A stretch of 41,364 nt of DNA from positions 1-41,364 of the forward strand of contig JAHKAJ010000031.1 in assembly GCA_018826075.1 (NCBI GenBank), in the 5' to 3' direction. Positions 10,192 to 16,183 of the stretch are shown here, in pieces. Positions within the stretch are counted from its first letter, which is position 1. Each line of letters begins with the position of its first letter. The position numbers were made by a program, and so were the translations under genes. The notes below the pieces were generated by a model, which was not told where the DNA came from, made no database searches, and saw only the letters and a list, made by a program, of their open reading frames with translations. Origin of the DNA: Candidatus Omnitrophota bacterium. GTDB taxonomy: Bacteria; Omnitrophota; Gorgyraeia; Duberdicusellales; 4484-171.

Positions 10192-10219
10192 CGGAATACG
10201 ATACACGGAATACGGAATG
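10191..10219 (+). repeat. heptamer tandem repeat, right of the four-helix-bundle gene (inverted copy)
   Basis: ACGGAAT, ACGATAC, ACGGAAT and ACGGAAT follow with a 7-base period, starting at the stop codon of the gene. They are the reverse complement of the TATTCCG-type units on the left side. Confidence 0.72.
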
Positions 10220-10241
10220 CGAAAACGTTGTTTTTTGGAGT

Positions 10242-10318
10242 CGCGGGGTGGAGCAGCCAGGTAGCTCGCAAGGCTCATAACCTTGAGGTCGTCAGTTCAA
10301 CTCTGACCCCCGCAACCA
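10242..10318 (+). tRNA. initiator tRNA-fMet (anticodon CAT)
   Basis: The 77-base sequence folds as a cloverleaf: acceptor CGCGGGG/CCCCGCA with the unpaired C1 typical of initiators, D stem GAGC/GCTC, anticodon loop CTCATAA, and T arm GTCAG-TTCAACT-CTGAC. It is followed by an encoded ACCA end. The unpaired first position marks it as the initiator rather than elongator Met tRNA. The anticodon stem is CAAGG/CCTTG, so it has fewer of the three G:C pairs usually found in initiators; only the two pairs next to the loop are G:C. Confidence 0.95.
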
Positions 10319-10437
10319 TTCTTCTTCGCCCTTCAAAGGGTATAGGCAGGTAGGGCTTCGAAGCAATTAATAGGTGCTGCGAAGCTCTGCCGGCACCAAA
10401 AGCCTCGTAGAGCGAAGCAGACCCATGGCCTAGCTTG
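10319..10437 (+). other. unassigned stretch between the initiator tRNA and its terminator
   Basis: No gene is visible. The stretch holds several short inverted pieces, including a GCTTCGAAGC palindrome, repeated GCGAAGC words, and a weak GGTGC/GCACC pairing. It ends at a good terminator, so it is probably transcribed with the tRNA as a 3' trailer. I could not match it to SRP RNA, tmRNA, 6S RNA or RNase P RNA. Confidence 0.35.
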
Positions 10438-10476
10438 ATAGCCTACGTTTGATAAAAACGTAGGCTATTTTTATTT
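10438..10476 (+). terminator. intrinsic terminator downstream of tRNA-fMet
   Basis: TAGCCTACGTTT (10439-10450) pairs perfectly with AAACGTAGGCTA (10456-10467) around a GATAA loop. It is followed by TTTTTATTT. This ends the tRNA transcript and separates it from the prepilin cluster. Confidence 0.9.
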
Positions 10477-10505
10477 GTATGCACCTATTACAGGTAATAC
10501 CTAAG

Positions 10506-10557
10506 CACCTCCGAGGTGTCAGCCTTAAGATACGAGTCAGCGGACTCCTCGGAGGTG
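10506..10557 (+). repeat. long-arm inverted repeat upstream of prepilin 1
   Basis: CACCTCCGAGG (10506-10516) pairs perfectly with CCTCGGAGGTG (10547-10557), with a 30-base loop. A related right arm (CGGAGGTGG) recurs at 13472-13480 upstream of prepilin 5. It lies upstream of the predicted promoter, so it could be an operator or a remnant of an upstream transcript end; there is no T-run. Confidence 0.6.
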
Positions 10558-10585
10558 GCGAAGCACGGTTGAAGTAATACCATCA

Positions 10586-10613
10586 TTGAATACTTTTTCT
10601 GTAGTGGTATAAT
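10586..10613 (+). promoter_or_regulatory. promoter of prepilin 1, nearly leaderless
   Basis: TTGAAT (-35, 10586-10591), a 16-base spacer, then TGG-TATAAT (-10, 10608-10613, extended form). The predicted start of transcription is about 10620, three bases before the ATG at 10623. There is no Shine-Dalgarno sequence. Confidence 0.7.
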
Positions 10614-10622
10614 TTAGTTGTA

Positions 10623-11216
10623 ATGAAAAAGTCCTTCACCCTTATCGAACTAATCGTAGTCATTGCCATCATCGCCATTCTTGCCGCCATCATCGCCCCT
10701 AATGCCTTCAAGGCCATTGAGAAGGCGAAAATATCTCACACAATTGCCAGCGCCAAAGCTTTAAAGGCAGCGATTGCCGGATATTATGTGGATACAGGCG
10801 GATATCCGCCGAAAGTCGGGCCCCTTGCCTACGTGCTTGATTATAATAGCTTGTTACAAAATGATGATGGCACAGGCAATCCTATCCCTAATTGGGACGG
10901 CCCTTATATTGAGAAGTGGAATGATTTTCATCCTTGGGGCGGGCCATGGGTGATTCGCAGCGAGGAAGGATTCCCCGAAGGAACACCCGGCACTAACCCC
11001 CATACAGGTCTTAAGTCTGGAACCGTAGATATTGTATTAGTTCTGAATAACGTAGGTAGTACAGCCGGAGGTTCTATCCCTCGCGAGGCAGCACAGCGCA
11101 TTGATGATATTTTGGATGACGGAGATTTATCTGATCCCGAAGGCAATGTTTACCTAAGCTGTGCAGGCAACAACTGTGAACTGCGTATTTGGATTACGAG
11201 CATAGCTAATCGATGA
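10623..11216 (+). CDS. prepilin-like protein 1 (GspG-type pseudopilin)
   Basis: This is a class III prepilin: MKKS then FTLIELIVVIAIIAILAAI, with cleavage expected between S4 and F5 and the conserved Glu at mature position 5. The N-terminal hydrophobic helix (about 5-30) would embed in the membrane or pack in the filament core. The C-terminal globular part has YYVDTGGYP, NWDGPYIEK, FHPWGG, and RIDDILDDGDL, shared with its four paralogues. The length is 197 residues; a C-terminal Cys pair (LSCAGNNCEL) may form a disulphide. The -1 residue is Ser instead of the usual Gly. Whether it builds a pilus or a type II secretion pseudopilus cannot be told; no assembly genes are near. Confidence 0.9.
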   Translation: MKKSFTLIELIVVIAIIAILAAIIAPNAFKAIEKAKISHTIASAKALKAAIAGYYVDTGGYPPKVGPLAYVLDYNSLLQNDDGTGNPIPNWDGPYIEKWNDFHPWGGPWVIRSEEGFPEGTPGTNPHTGLKSGTVDIVLVLNNVGSTAGGSIPREAAQRIDDILDDGDLSDPEGNVYLSCAGNNCELRIWITSIANR

Positions 11217-11830
11217 ACGGCAATATAAAAAAATCCTTCACCCTTATCGAACTAATCGTAGTCATTGCCATCATCGCCATTCTTGCCGCCATCATCGCCC
11301 CTAATGCCTTCAAGGCCATTGAGAAGGCAAAGATATCTCAAGCCATAAGTGATTTCAAAACTTACAAGGATGCCTTCTATACCTACTATGCTGACACTGG
11401 AGTCTGGCCAATTGTCGGAACAGCACCACTAGTGGGAGAAGTGCCTACCAGCTGGATTCCGATAACTGACAATGGCTTTATAACTAATGTAAAAAGTTTA
11501 TCTGGCTGGGATGGTCCTTATTTAGAGAAGCTTAAACCTATGCACTCTTGGGCTGGGGTTTATGGCCTCGATTGTTACAACCGAAGAGAAGGCAGCGCCT
11601 GTGACGTAGGTTTATTTTTTGAAGACACCTGTTATCCTTATCCCAATACTGATCACAGCTGTGATGTTCCCCATAAGGTTATGCTTAAAATTGATCAGAC
11701 CGTAGATGACGGTAATTTAAGTCTTGCAAGTGGCGGTAATGTCTGGAAAGTTGACACAGCGGGAGGCAGGACTAACCTCTATTGGATCCTAGTTTGGGAT
11801 GCTGGCTGTACTGATTCATCTATTCAATGA
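11213..11830 (+). CDS. prepilin-like protein 2 (GspG-type pseudopilin)
   Basis: It is the second paralogue, 205 residues. The start ATG overlaps the prepilin 1 stop by four bases, so the two are co-transcribed and probably translationally coupled; there is no separate promoter. The leader is longer (MNGNIKKS) and the mature N-terminus FTLIELIVVIAIIAILAAI is identical. The bases 11234-11328 read identically to 10632-10726 of prepilin 1 over 95 nt, while the rest diverges strongly. The C-terminal part keeps YYADTGVWP, GWDGPYLEK, HSWAGVYG, KIDQTVDDGNL and a WILVWDAGC ending, with several cysteines (for example SACDV, DTCYP, HSCDV). Confidence 0.9.
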   Translation: MNGNIKKSFTLIELIVVIAIIAILAAIIAPNAFKAIEKAKISQAISDFKTYKDAFYTYYADTGVWPIVGTAPLVGEVPTSWIPITDNGFITNVKSLSGWDGPYLEKLKPMHSWAGVYGLDCYNRREGSACDVGLFFEDTCYPYPNTDHSCDVPHKVMLKIDQTVDDGNLSLASGGNVWKVDTAGGRTNLYWILVWDAGCTDSSIQ

Positions 11831-11981
11831 ATGATAATGTAAATAAACTAGAAATGAACTAATTGCCTTTTAATATTTATAAAGCTATTAACGTCCCAAT
11901 CCCAATCAATCCGTTAAAATCTACCAATTTCTTTCTTTGTGGATATAGCCATAAGATCCCTTTTCAGTGCCTGAATTAAGT

Positions 11982-12009
11982 TCTGAAAACCCACTTTTAG
12001 TGATATAAT
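11982..12009 (+). promoter_or_regulatory. promoter of prepilin 3, leaderless
   Basis: TATAAT at 12004-12009 puts the expected transcription start exactly on the A of the ATG at 12016. The -35 is weak (TCTGAA/CTGAAA near 11982-11988). No Shine-Dalgarno sequence is present. The 65 or so bases upstream (from about 11929) resemble those upstream of prepilin 4. Confidence 0.6.
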
Positions 12010-12015
12010 CTAACT

Positions 12016-12600
12016 ATGAGAAGAGGATTTACCCTAATCGAACTCATTGTAGTCATCGCCATTATCGCCATCCTTGCCGCCATCATCGCCCCCAATGCCT
12101 TCAAAGCGATTGAGAAGGCGAAGATTTCTAAAGCAGCAGGAGATATGAAAACAATAAAAGCAGCCGCTTTAGCCTATTATGTTGATACCGGCAAGTGGCC
12201 ATTGCAGGGGGTTGGCGGTGTTGTTAGGGGTACGGGTGCAGGTTTTTTGACTGATGATGATGGCAACGGCGTTCAGATAGTAGGCTGGGATGGGCCGTAT
12301 TTAGAAAAATGGCCACTTAATCCTTGGGGTGATTCTTCTTCTGCCTATGGGAATCAATATTACTGGGATGCAGACTGCGTATCTGACGATAATGGAGATG
12401 GGATAATTGGAGAAGTTCAGGCAGTAATATTTAACATTCCAAGAAAGAGTGCACAAACTTTAGATGAAAGATTTGATAATGGTGTTTTGCTGGGTGTTGA
12501 TGTCGGTTTTATCTATCAAAGTCTTTATGTTTCACCTAACCCAACCGACGACCCTATGACTTTGAGTTGGCTAATTTACCAACCAGCCTGTTCGAATTAA
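12016..12600 (+). CDS. prepilin-like protein 3 (GspG-type pseudopilin) with EF-hand-like loop
   Basis: The third paralogue has 194 residues. It starts MRRG-FTLIELIVVIAIIAILAAI, with the more usual Gly at -1. The globular part has YYVDTGKWP, GWDGPYLEKWPLNPWG, and AQTLDERFDNGVL. The stretch SDDNGDGIIGEV (about residues 128-139) fits a calcium-binding loop pattern (D-x-N-G-D-G-x-I-x-E), which recalls the calcium site near the C-terminus of GspG pseudopilins, though placed differently. A lone TATAAT immediately upstream suggests its own leaderless mRNA. Confidence 0.9.
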   Translation: MRRGFTLIELIVVIAIIAILAAIIAPNAFKAIEKAKISKAAGDMKTIKAAALAYYVDTGKWPLQGVGGVVRGTGAGFLTDDDGNGVQIVGWDGPYLEKWPLNPWGDSSSAYGNQYYWDADCVSDDNGDGIIGEVQAVIFNIPRKSAQTLDERFDNGVLLGVDVGFIYQSLYVSPNPTDDPMTLSWLIYQPACSN

Positions 12601-12695
12601 GTCCAATAAACTCATCAGAACCTAACAATTTCTTTTTTGTAGATATAGCCATAAGACTCTTTTTTAGTGCGCGAAGTAGATTCTAAAAACCCCTA

Positions 12696-12723
12696 TTGAA
12701 TCATTACCTTGTGGTGATATAAT
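12696..12723 (+). promoter_or_regulatory. promoter of prepilin 4, leaderless
   Basis: TTGAAT (12696-12701), 16-base spacer, TATAAT (12718-12723). The expected transcription start is 12730, exactly the A of the ATG. There is no Shine-Dalgarno sequence. The elements are the same as at prepilins 1 and 5. Confidence 0.72.
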
Positions 12724-12729
12724 TTAACT

Positions 12730-13320
12730 ATGAAAAGAGGATTCACCCTCATCGAACTGATCGTAGTGATTGCTATCATCGCCATCCTTGCCGCCATCAT
12801 CGCTCCTAATGCTTTCAAAGCTATTGAGAAGGCGAAGATCAGCCAGGTTATTGCTAACATCCGAGCAATGAAAACAGCCAGTCAAGCCTACTATGCTGAT
12901 ACCGGCCAATGGCCTCATGCCGAAAGAATAACAACAACTAATAGTTTGCTAGCTGATCCGGGAATCGCAGGTTGGGACGGTCCCTATCTTGAAAATAATA
13001 TCGGAGCTCATCCCTGGGGAGGTAGTTATTATATCGCTAGCAACGGCGATTGGGGCAGTGCTGCCGATCCACGAGTAACCGCTGCAAACGGTATGAACGA
13101 GCTTGCGGTTGAGATTGAGAATTGCCGTTATCCTTGTGAAAGTAGTGACGATAATAGTAAAGCCCCTGTCCCCTTAGTGATTGCTGAAAAAATAGACAAA
13201 ATGCTGGACGATGGAAATTTAAGCTCTGGTTTTATCCAGGGTCCAGGCTCCAGCAATGATCGTCACTGGGTCCTATTTTGGGACATTTGCACTCCAGCTG
13301 CTTTTGAACACTGCTACTAA
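12730..13320 (+). CDS. prepilin-like protein 4 (GspG-type pseudopilin)
   Basis: The fourth paralogue has 196 residues. MKRG-FTLIELIVVIAIIAILAAI gives a canonical prepilin peptidase site (Gly at -1, Glu at +5). The C-terminal domain carries YYADTGQWP, GWDGPYLEN, HPWGGSYY, KIDKMLDDGNLSSG and a WVLFWDIC ending. Cysteines appear in NCRYPC and near the C-terminus (ICTPAAFEHC), so one or two disulphides are possible. It has its own promoter directly upstream, and its upstream region matches that of prepilin 3. Confidence 0.9.
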   Translation: MKRGFTLIELIVVIAIIAILAAIIAPNAFKAIEKAKISQVIANIRAMKTASQAYYADTGQWPHAERITTTNSLLADPGIAGWDGPYLENNIGAHPWGGSYYIASNGDWGSAADPRVTAANGMNELAVEIENCRYPCESSDDNSKAPVPLVIAEKIDKMLDDGNLSSGFIQGPGSSNDRHWVLFWDICTPAAFEHCY

Positions 13321-13481
13321 TAATGATTAAATAGATATTTAACAAATCAATCTTTTTAACCTTCGCCGTCAGCCAATGAGGATTCAGGCAAATTATTTAG
13401 AGAAATAGGGTTTGATATCTTTTCGGTGAGAGGCATCTTTGGATGCAATTTGATAACTCCAACTAACACTTCGGAGGTGGC

Positions 13482-13503
13482 GCCTGCCTGCCGGCAGGCA
13501 GGC
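13482..13503 (+). repeat. 22-bp perfect GC-rich palindrome upstream of prepilin 5
   Basis: The element centres on TGCCTGCCGGCAGGCA and is a perfect 22-bp palindrome. It interrupts a module otherwise shared with the region upstream of prepilin 1 (CGGAGGTGGCG ... GGTTGAAGTAA), so it appears to have been inserted or expanded there. Confidence 0.75.
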
Positions 13504-13527
13504 AGCTGGTTGAAGTAACACCGGCTA

Positions 13528-13555
13528 TTGAATGCTTCCTCTATAGTGGTATAAT
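13528..13555 (+). promoter_or_regulatory. promoter of prepilin 5, nearly leaderless
   Basis: TTGAAT (13528-13533), 16-base spacer, TGG-TATAAT (13550-13555). The predicted transcript starts about three bases before the ATG at 13565. There is no Shine-Dalgarno sequence. It is close to identical to the prepilin 1 promoter. Confidence 0.7.
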
Positions 13556-13564
13556 TTAGCTGTA

Positions 13565-14158
13565 ATGAAAAAGTCCTTCACCCTAATCGAACTAATCGTA
13601 GTCATTGCAATCATTGCCATTCTTGCCGCCATCATCGCCCCTAATGCCTTTAAGGCAATAGAGAAGGCCAAGATTGCAGAAGGGGTCAGCGATTTTAAAG
13701 CTTACAAAACAGCCATTTTGGCTTTATACGCTGATACTGGTCACTGGGTGAGTGAAGTTGCAACGTTTATTCCGGAGTCTAATTCTTATCATTTATATGT
13801 GGAATCTGACAATAATGATTTAGCCATAGACTATAGTGATTGGTCAGGATGGGATGGCCCTTATCTCGAGAAAATTAAATCCAAACATCCCTGGGGAGGA
13901 ACTTATGCTTTGCAAAGTTGGAATGCTGGCAGAGGTTCTAATTATGATATTTGGTTAGATTTTGAAGATGATTGTTACCCTAATTTTGGCACCCAAGGCT
14001 GTGCAGTGCCGGATAAAACTGCAATAAAAATAGACCAGATGCTTGATGATGGTGACCTTTATACTGGTGATATTCTCACTGGGGCAGCCTCGAACCAAGT
14101 CCCAGGTGATTTAAGCTGGATTATCTACTGGGATGCTTATGCTTTTTCTGCGCCATAA
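13565..14158 (+). CDS. prepilin-like protein 5 (GspG-type pseudopilin)
   Basis: The fifth paralogue has 197 residues, with Ser at -1 (MKKS-FTLIELIVVIAIIAILAAI) like 1 and 2. The C-terminal part has LYADTGHWV, GWDGPYLEKIKSKHPWGGTY, FEDDCYPNFGTQGC, KIDQMLDDGDLYTG and SWIIYWDAY. It is most like prepilin 2 in the FEDDCYP/FEDTCYP region, so those two may share a more recent origin. The 5' coding block differs from prepilins 1 and 2 by only a handful of silent-looking changes. Confidence 0.9.
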   Translation: MKKSFTLIELIVVIAIIAILAAIIAPNAFKAIEKAKIAEGVSDFKAYKTAILALYADTGHWVSEVATFIPESNSYHLYVESDNNDLAIDYSDWSGWDGPYLEKIKSKHPWGGTYALQSWNAGRGSNYDIWLDFEDDCYPNFGTQGCAVPDKTAIKIDQMLDDGDLYTGDILTGAASNQVPGDLSWIIYWDAYAFSAP

Positions 14159-14239
14159 TCACAGGAGTATTTTTTAAAAACGTTTGTTTGCGGTAATATT
14201 GCATTCAGACTAATAGATAGATTAGTAAGGAGGTGGATT

Positions 14240-14314
14240 ATGGGTTGTTGTAGTTCGACTAGCAAGTGTTGTAAGCCTAAGAAAAAGGCTAAAAAGAAAG
14301 CTAAAAAAAAGTAG
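14240..14314 (+). CDS. 24-residue Cys- and Lys-rich mini-protein
   Basis: A very short gene with a strong ribosome site (AAGGAGGTGG, 6 bases before ATG). The product is MGCCSSTSKCC followed by KPKKKAKKKAKKK. Two CC pairs six residues apart suggest metal binding, a disulphide or lipid attachment; the Lys tail suggests nucleic-acid or membrane-surface binding. A good terminator follows 16 bases after the stop, so the unit is complete in itself. I do not recognise a family. The excellent ribosome site plus own terminator is the main reason to call it real; comparison with relatives is needed to be sure. Confidence 0.65.
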   Translation: MGCCSSTSKCCKPKKKAKKKAKKK

Positions 14315-14329
14315 CATTTTCATTAAACT

Positions 14330-14373
14330 AAAGGCAACTCCGGTGAAAATCAGGGGTTGCCTTTTGTCTTTTT
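14330..14373 (+). terminator. intrinsic terminator after the mini-gene
   Basis: AAAGGCAACTCC (14330-14341) pairs with GGGGTTGCCTTT (14353-14364), one G-T pair, loop of 11 bases, followed by TGTCTTTTT. It ends the mini-gene transcript before the OmpA operon. Confidence 0.88.
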
Positions 14374-14389
14374 GAGCCTATCAAATCAC

Positions 14390-14418
14390 TTGACTTAAAA
14401 GGGTGATTATGATAACCT
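14390..14418 (+). promoter_or_regulatory. possible promoter of the OmpA-family operon
   Basis: TTGACT at 14390-14395 is a good -35. A 17-base spacer leads to TAACCT (14413-14418), a poor -10. It lies between the terminator and the gene, where a promoter is expected. Confidence 0.35.
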
Positions 14419-14456
14419 TACTCTAGTTTCCCTAAATAATATAAGGAGGTATCATA

Positions 14457-15083
14457 ATGAGAAAGAACCTGATTCTATTAGTTCTTTTTCTTTTTGTCTT
14501 AAACGGCTGTGCGGTAGTTTTCCAGAAAGGCCGGCGTTCGGATATTGAAAAGATCCAGACTCTCCAAAGCGAGCTGGATGAGTTAAGGAGTACCCAGAGG
14601 CATTTGGCTGAAAAACTGTCTCAAGAGATAAAAGACAAACAGGTGCGCCTGCAGATGTTGGAGAAAGGCTTAGTGATTACTTTTGTTGCCGAAGTGCTTT
14701 TTGATTCCGGTAAAGAGAAACTACGCAGCGAAAGCTTACCGATACTGGATAAAGTTATTGCTATCTTAAAGCAGGAAGTGCCGAATAATAATATCGGAAT
14801 AGAGGGCCATACTGATAATGAACCGATAAAATATTCCCGTTGGAAAACTAACTGGGAACTTTCAGCCCAGCGGGCCCTTAATGTTCTGTATTATCTTGAA
14901 CAGAACGGAGTCAGTTCTTCCCGGCTTTCAGCTATCGGTTACGGAGAGCATCATCCCGAGAGTTCCAATGATACGGTCGAAGGCCGCCAGACGAACCGTA
15001 GGGTAGAGATTGTGATTTTACCCAAGTCAGTTAAAAAAATAGAGCCTGAACCCATCGAGATCCGAGAGGAGGAGTTAAAATGA
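14457..15083 (+). CDS. OmpA-family peptidoglycan-binding lipoprotein
   Basis: An outer-membrane lipoprotein tethering the envelope to peptidoglycan. The lipobox LNGC (15-18) ends a hydrophobic signal, so C18 would be lipidated. A coiled-coil stretch (about 30-70) follows, then an OmpA C-terminal domain (about 75-190) with VLFDSGKEKL, GHTDNEPI, NWELSAQRALNVLYYLEQNG, AIGYGEHHPE and GRQTNRRVEIVI. The Asp of TDN and the Arg of NRRVE are the residues that bind diaminopimelate in this family. The ribosome site AAGGAGG is strong. The stop overlaps the next start (ATGA). It is similar in layout to Pal/MotB-like proteins but has no Tol neighbours. Confidence 0.92.
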   Translation: MRKNLILLVLFLFVLNGCAVVFQKGRRSDIEKIQTLQSELDELRSTQRHLAEKLSQEIKDKQVRLQMLEKGLVITFVAEVLFDSGKEKLRSESLPILDKVIAILKQEVPNNNIGIEGHTDNEPIKYSRWKTNWELSAQRALNVLYYLEQNGVSSSRLSAIGYGEHHPESSNDTVEGRQTNRRVEIVILPKSVKKIEPEPIEIREEELK

Positions 15084-15415
15084 AAGACAGTCCTTTGATC
15101 ATAAGCCTTTTGATTGGCCTAATAGTTGTTTTGGTGATTGCCGGTGTATCAATACTGGTTAAAATGAACTCTTTGTCCGGAGAGTATAAAAAACAACTGG
15201 CTAAGAACATAAGTTGTGAAAAGACTACTGATGATCTGAATAAAGATATAGAGACTCTTCAGGGAGAAAATAGTAAACTTAAAGAAGATCTTGCTCTGGT
15301 CAATATCCAGGTCGAATCTCTAGGCCAAGAAAACGCCAAGCTTGAAAAATTGAAGGAAAAGTTAGAAGATAACCTAAAGGAAGAATTAATGAAACCAAAG
15401 ACCGGGAATCGCTAA
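15080..15415 (+). CDS. single-pass membrane coiled-coil protein
   Basis: A 111-residue protein with no family I recognise. The membrane segment is about residues 5-27 (LIISLLIGLIVVLVIAGVSILV); from about 35 to 105 there is a Leu/Glu/Lys-rich coiled coil (LNKDIETLQGENSKLKEDL, LGQENAKLEKLKEKLEDNL). It overlaps the OmpA lipoprotein gene by four bases, so the two are probably made together, perhaps as an envelope-spanning pair. That partnership is inferred only from the overlap. Confidence 0.7.
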   Translation: MKDSPLIISLLIGLIVVLVIAGVSILVKMNSLSGEYKKQLAKNISCEKTTDDLNKDIETLQGENSKLKEDLALVNIQVESLGQENAKLEKLKEKLEDNLKEELMKPKTGNR

Positions 15416-15447
15416 ATTCTCCAGCAGTCTTGTTTTGTTCTTACCGG

Positions 15448-15467
15448 AGGGGGCCCTAAAGCCCCCT
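15448..15467 (+). terminator. GC hairpin before uppS, possible terminator or attenuator
   Basis: AGGGGGC (15448-15454) pairs with GCCCCCT (15461-15467) around CCTAAA. A T-rich but broken tail (TTACTTTT) follows and runs straight into the uppS ATG at 15476. The position suggests partial termination or a translation block for uppS; a clear T-run is missing. Confidence 0.5.
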
Positions 15468-15475
15468 TTACTTTT

Positions 15476-16183
15476 ATGAACAGCGTACCGCGACATATAG
15501 CGATTATAATGGACGGAAACGGCCGCTGGGCTGAAAAAAAAGGCCTTTCGCGGACTGCCGGCCACCAGCAAGGGGTTAAGCGGGTAAAAGAAATCGTCCG
15601 CGAAGCAAAAAAGATCGGGGTCCAAGTTTTAACCATCTTTGCTTTTTCTACCGAAAACTGGAACCGGCCAAAACCAGAGATAGAGTTTCTGTTTTCCTAT
15701 CTCGACCGGTTTCTTTCTGAATATAAAGACGAACTGATCCGGGAAGATATCCGGTTTAAAACGATCGGGCGAAAGAGCCGGATCAGAAAAACGACTTTGA
15801 AAAATATCCAGGATATGGAAACCTTGACTGGGAATCACAAGAGTTTTCTCTTTAATATAGCCCTTGATTACGGAGGCCGTTGGGATATCCTTAATGCAGT
15901 TTCCCAGATCGTTTCTGATTGTCTTAGCCATAAGTTGTCAAGATCAGAGATCGATGAAAAAATTTTCGGCGGCTATCTTTCTTTAAGGGAAATTCCTGAC
16001 CCCGATCTTTTGATCAGGACCTCGGGTGAGCAGAGGATAAGTAATTTTTTGCTTTGGAATCTGGCTTATTCTGAGATTTATTTTACCAAGACTTTCTGGC
16101 CGGATTTTGACGCCGAATGTCTTAACCAGGCAGTAAGTGCTTATTCTCAAAGAGAACGCCGTTATGGAAAAATCTATGAATAA
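15476..16183 (+). CDS. uppS: undecaprenyl diphosphate synthase (isoprenyl transferase)
   Basis: It makes the C55 lipid carrier used for peptidoglycan and other envelope polymers, by adding isopentenyl units to farnesyl diphosphate. The 235-residue protein has the cis-prenyltransferase start HIAIIMDGNGRWA (catalytic D13), FSTENWNRP, and the C-terminal DPDLLIRTSGEQRISNFLLWNLAYSEIYF. Length is normal. The end overlaps cdsA. It begins the conserved uppS-cdsA-dxr-rseP-ispG block. Confidence 0.97.
   Translation: MNSVPRHIAIIMDGNGRWAEKKGLSRTAGHQQGVKRVKEIVREAKKIGVQVLTIFAFSTENWNRPKPEIEFLFSYLDRFLSEYKDELIREDIRFKTIGRKSRIRKTTLKNIQDMETLTGNHKSFLFNIALDYGGRWDILNAVSQIVSDCLSHKLSRSEIDEKIFGGYLSLREIPDPDLLIRTSGEQRISNFLLWNLAYSEIYFTKTFWPDFDAECLNQAVSAYSQRERRYGKIYE

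Noticed and set aside
10319..10437. SRP RNA, tmRNA or 6S RNA after the initiator tRNA
   Set aside because: The conserved core words of those RNAs (for example the SRP GGAAGCAGCC-type loop or a tmRNA tRNA-like end) are not there.
12724..12918. Reverse-strand frame across the start of prepilin 4
   Set aside because: It is the mirror of the conserved prepilin 5' block, has no ribosome site and no recognisable motif.
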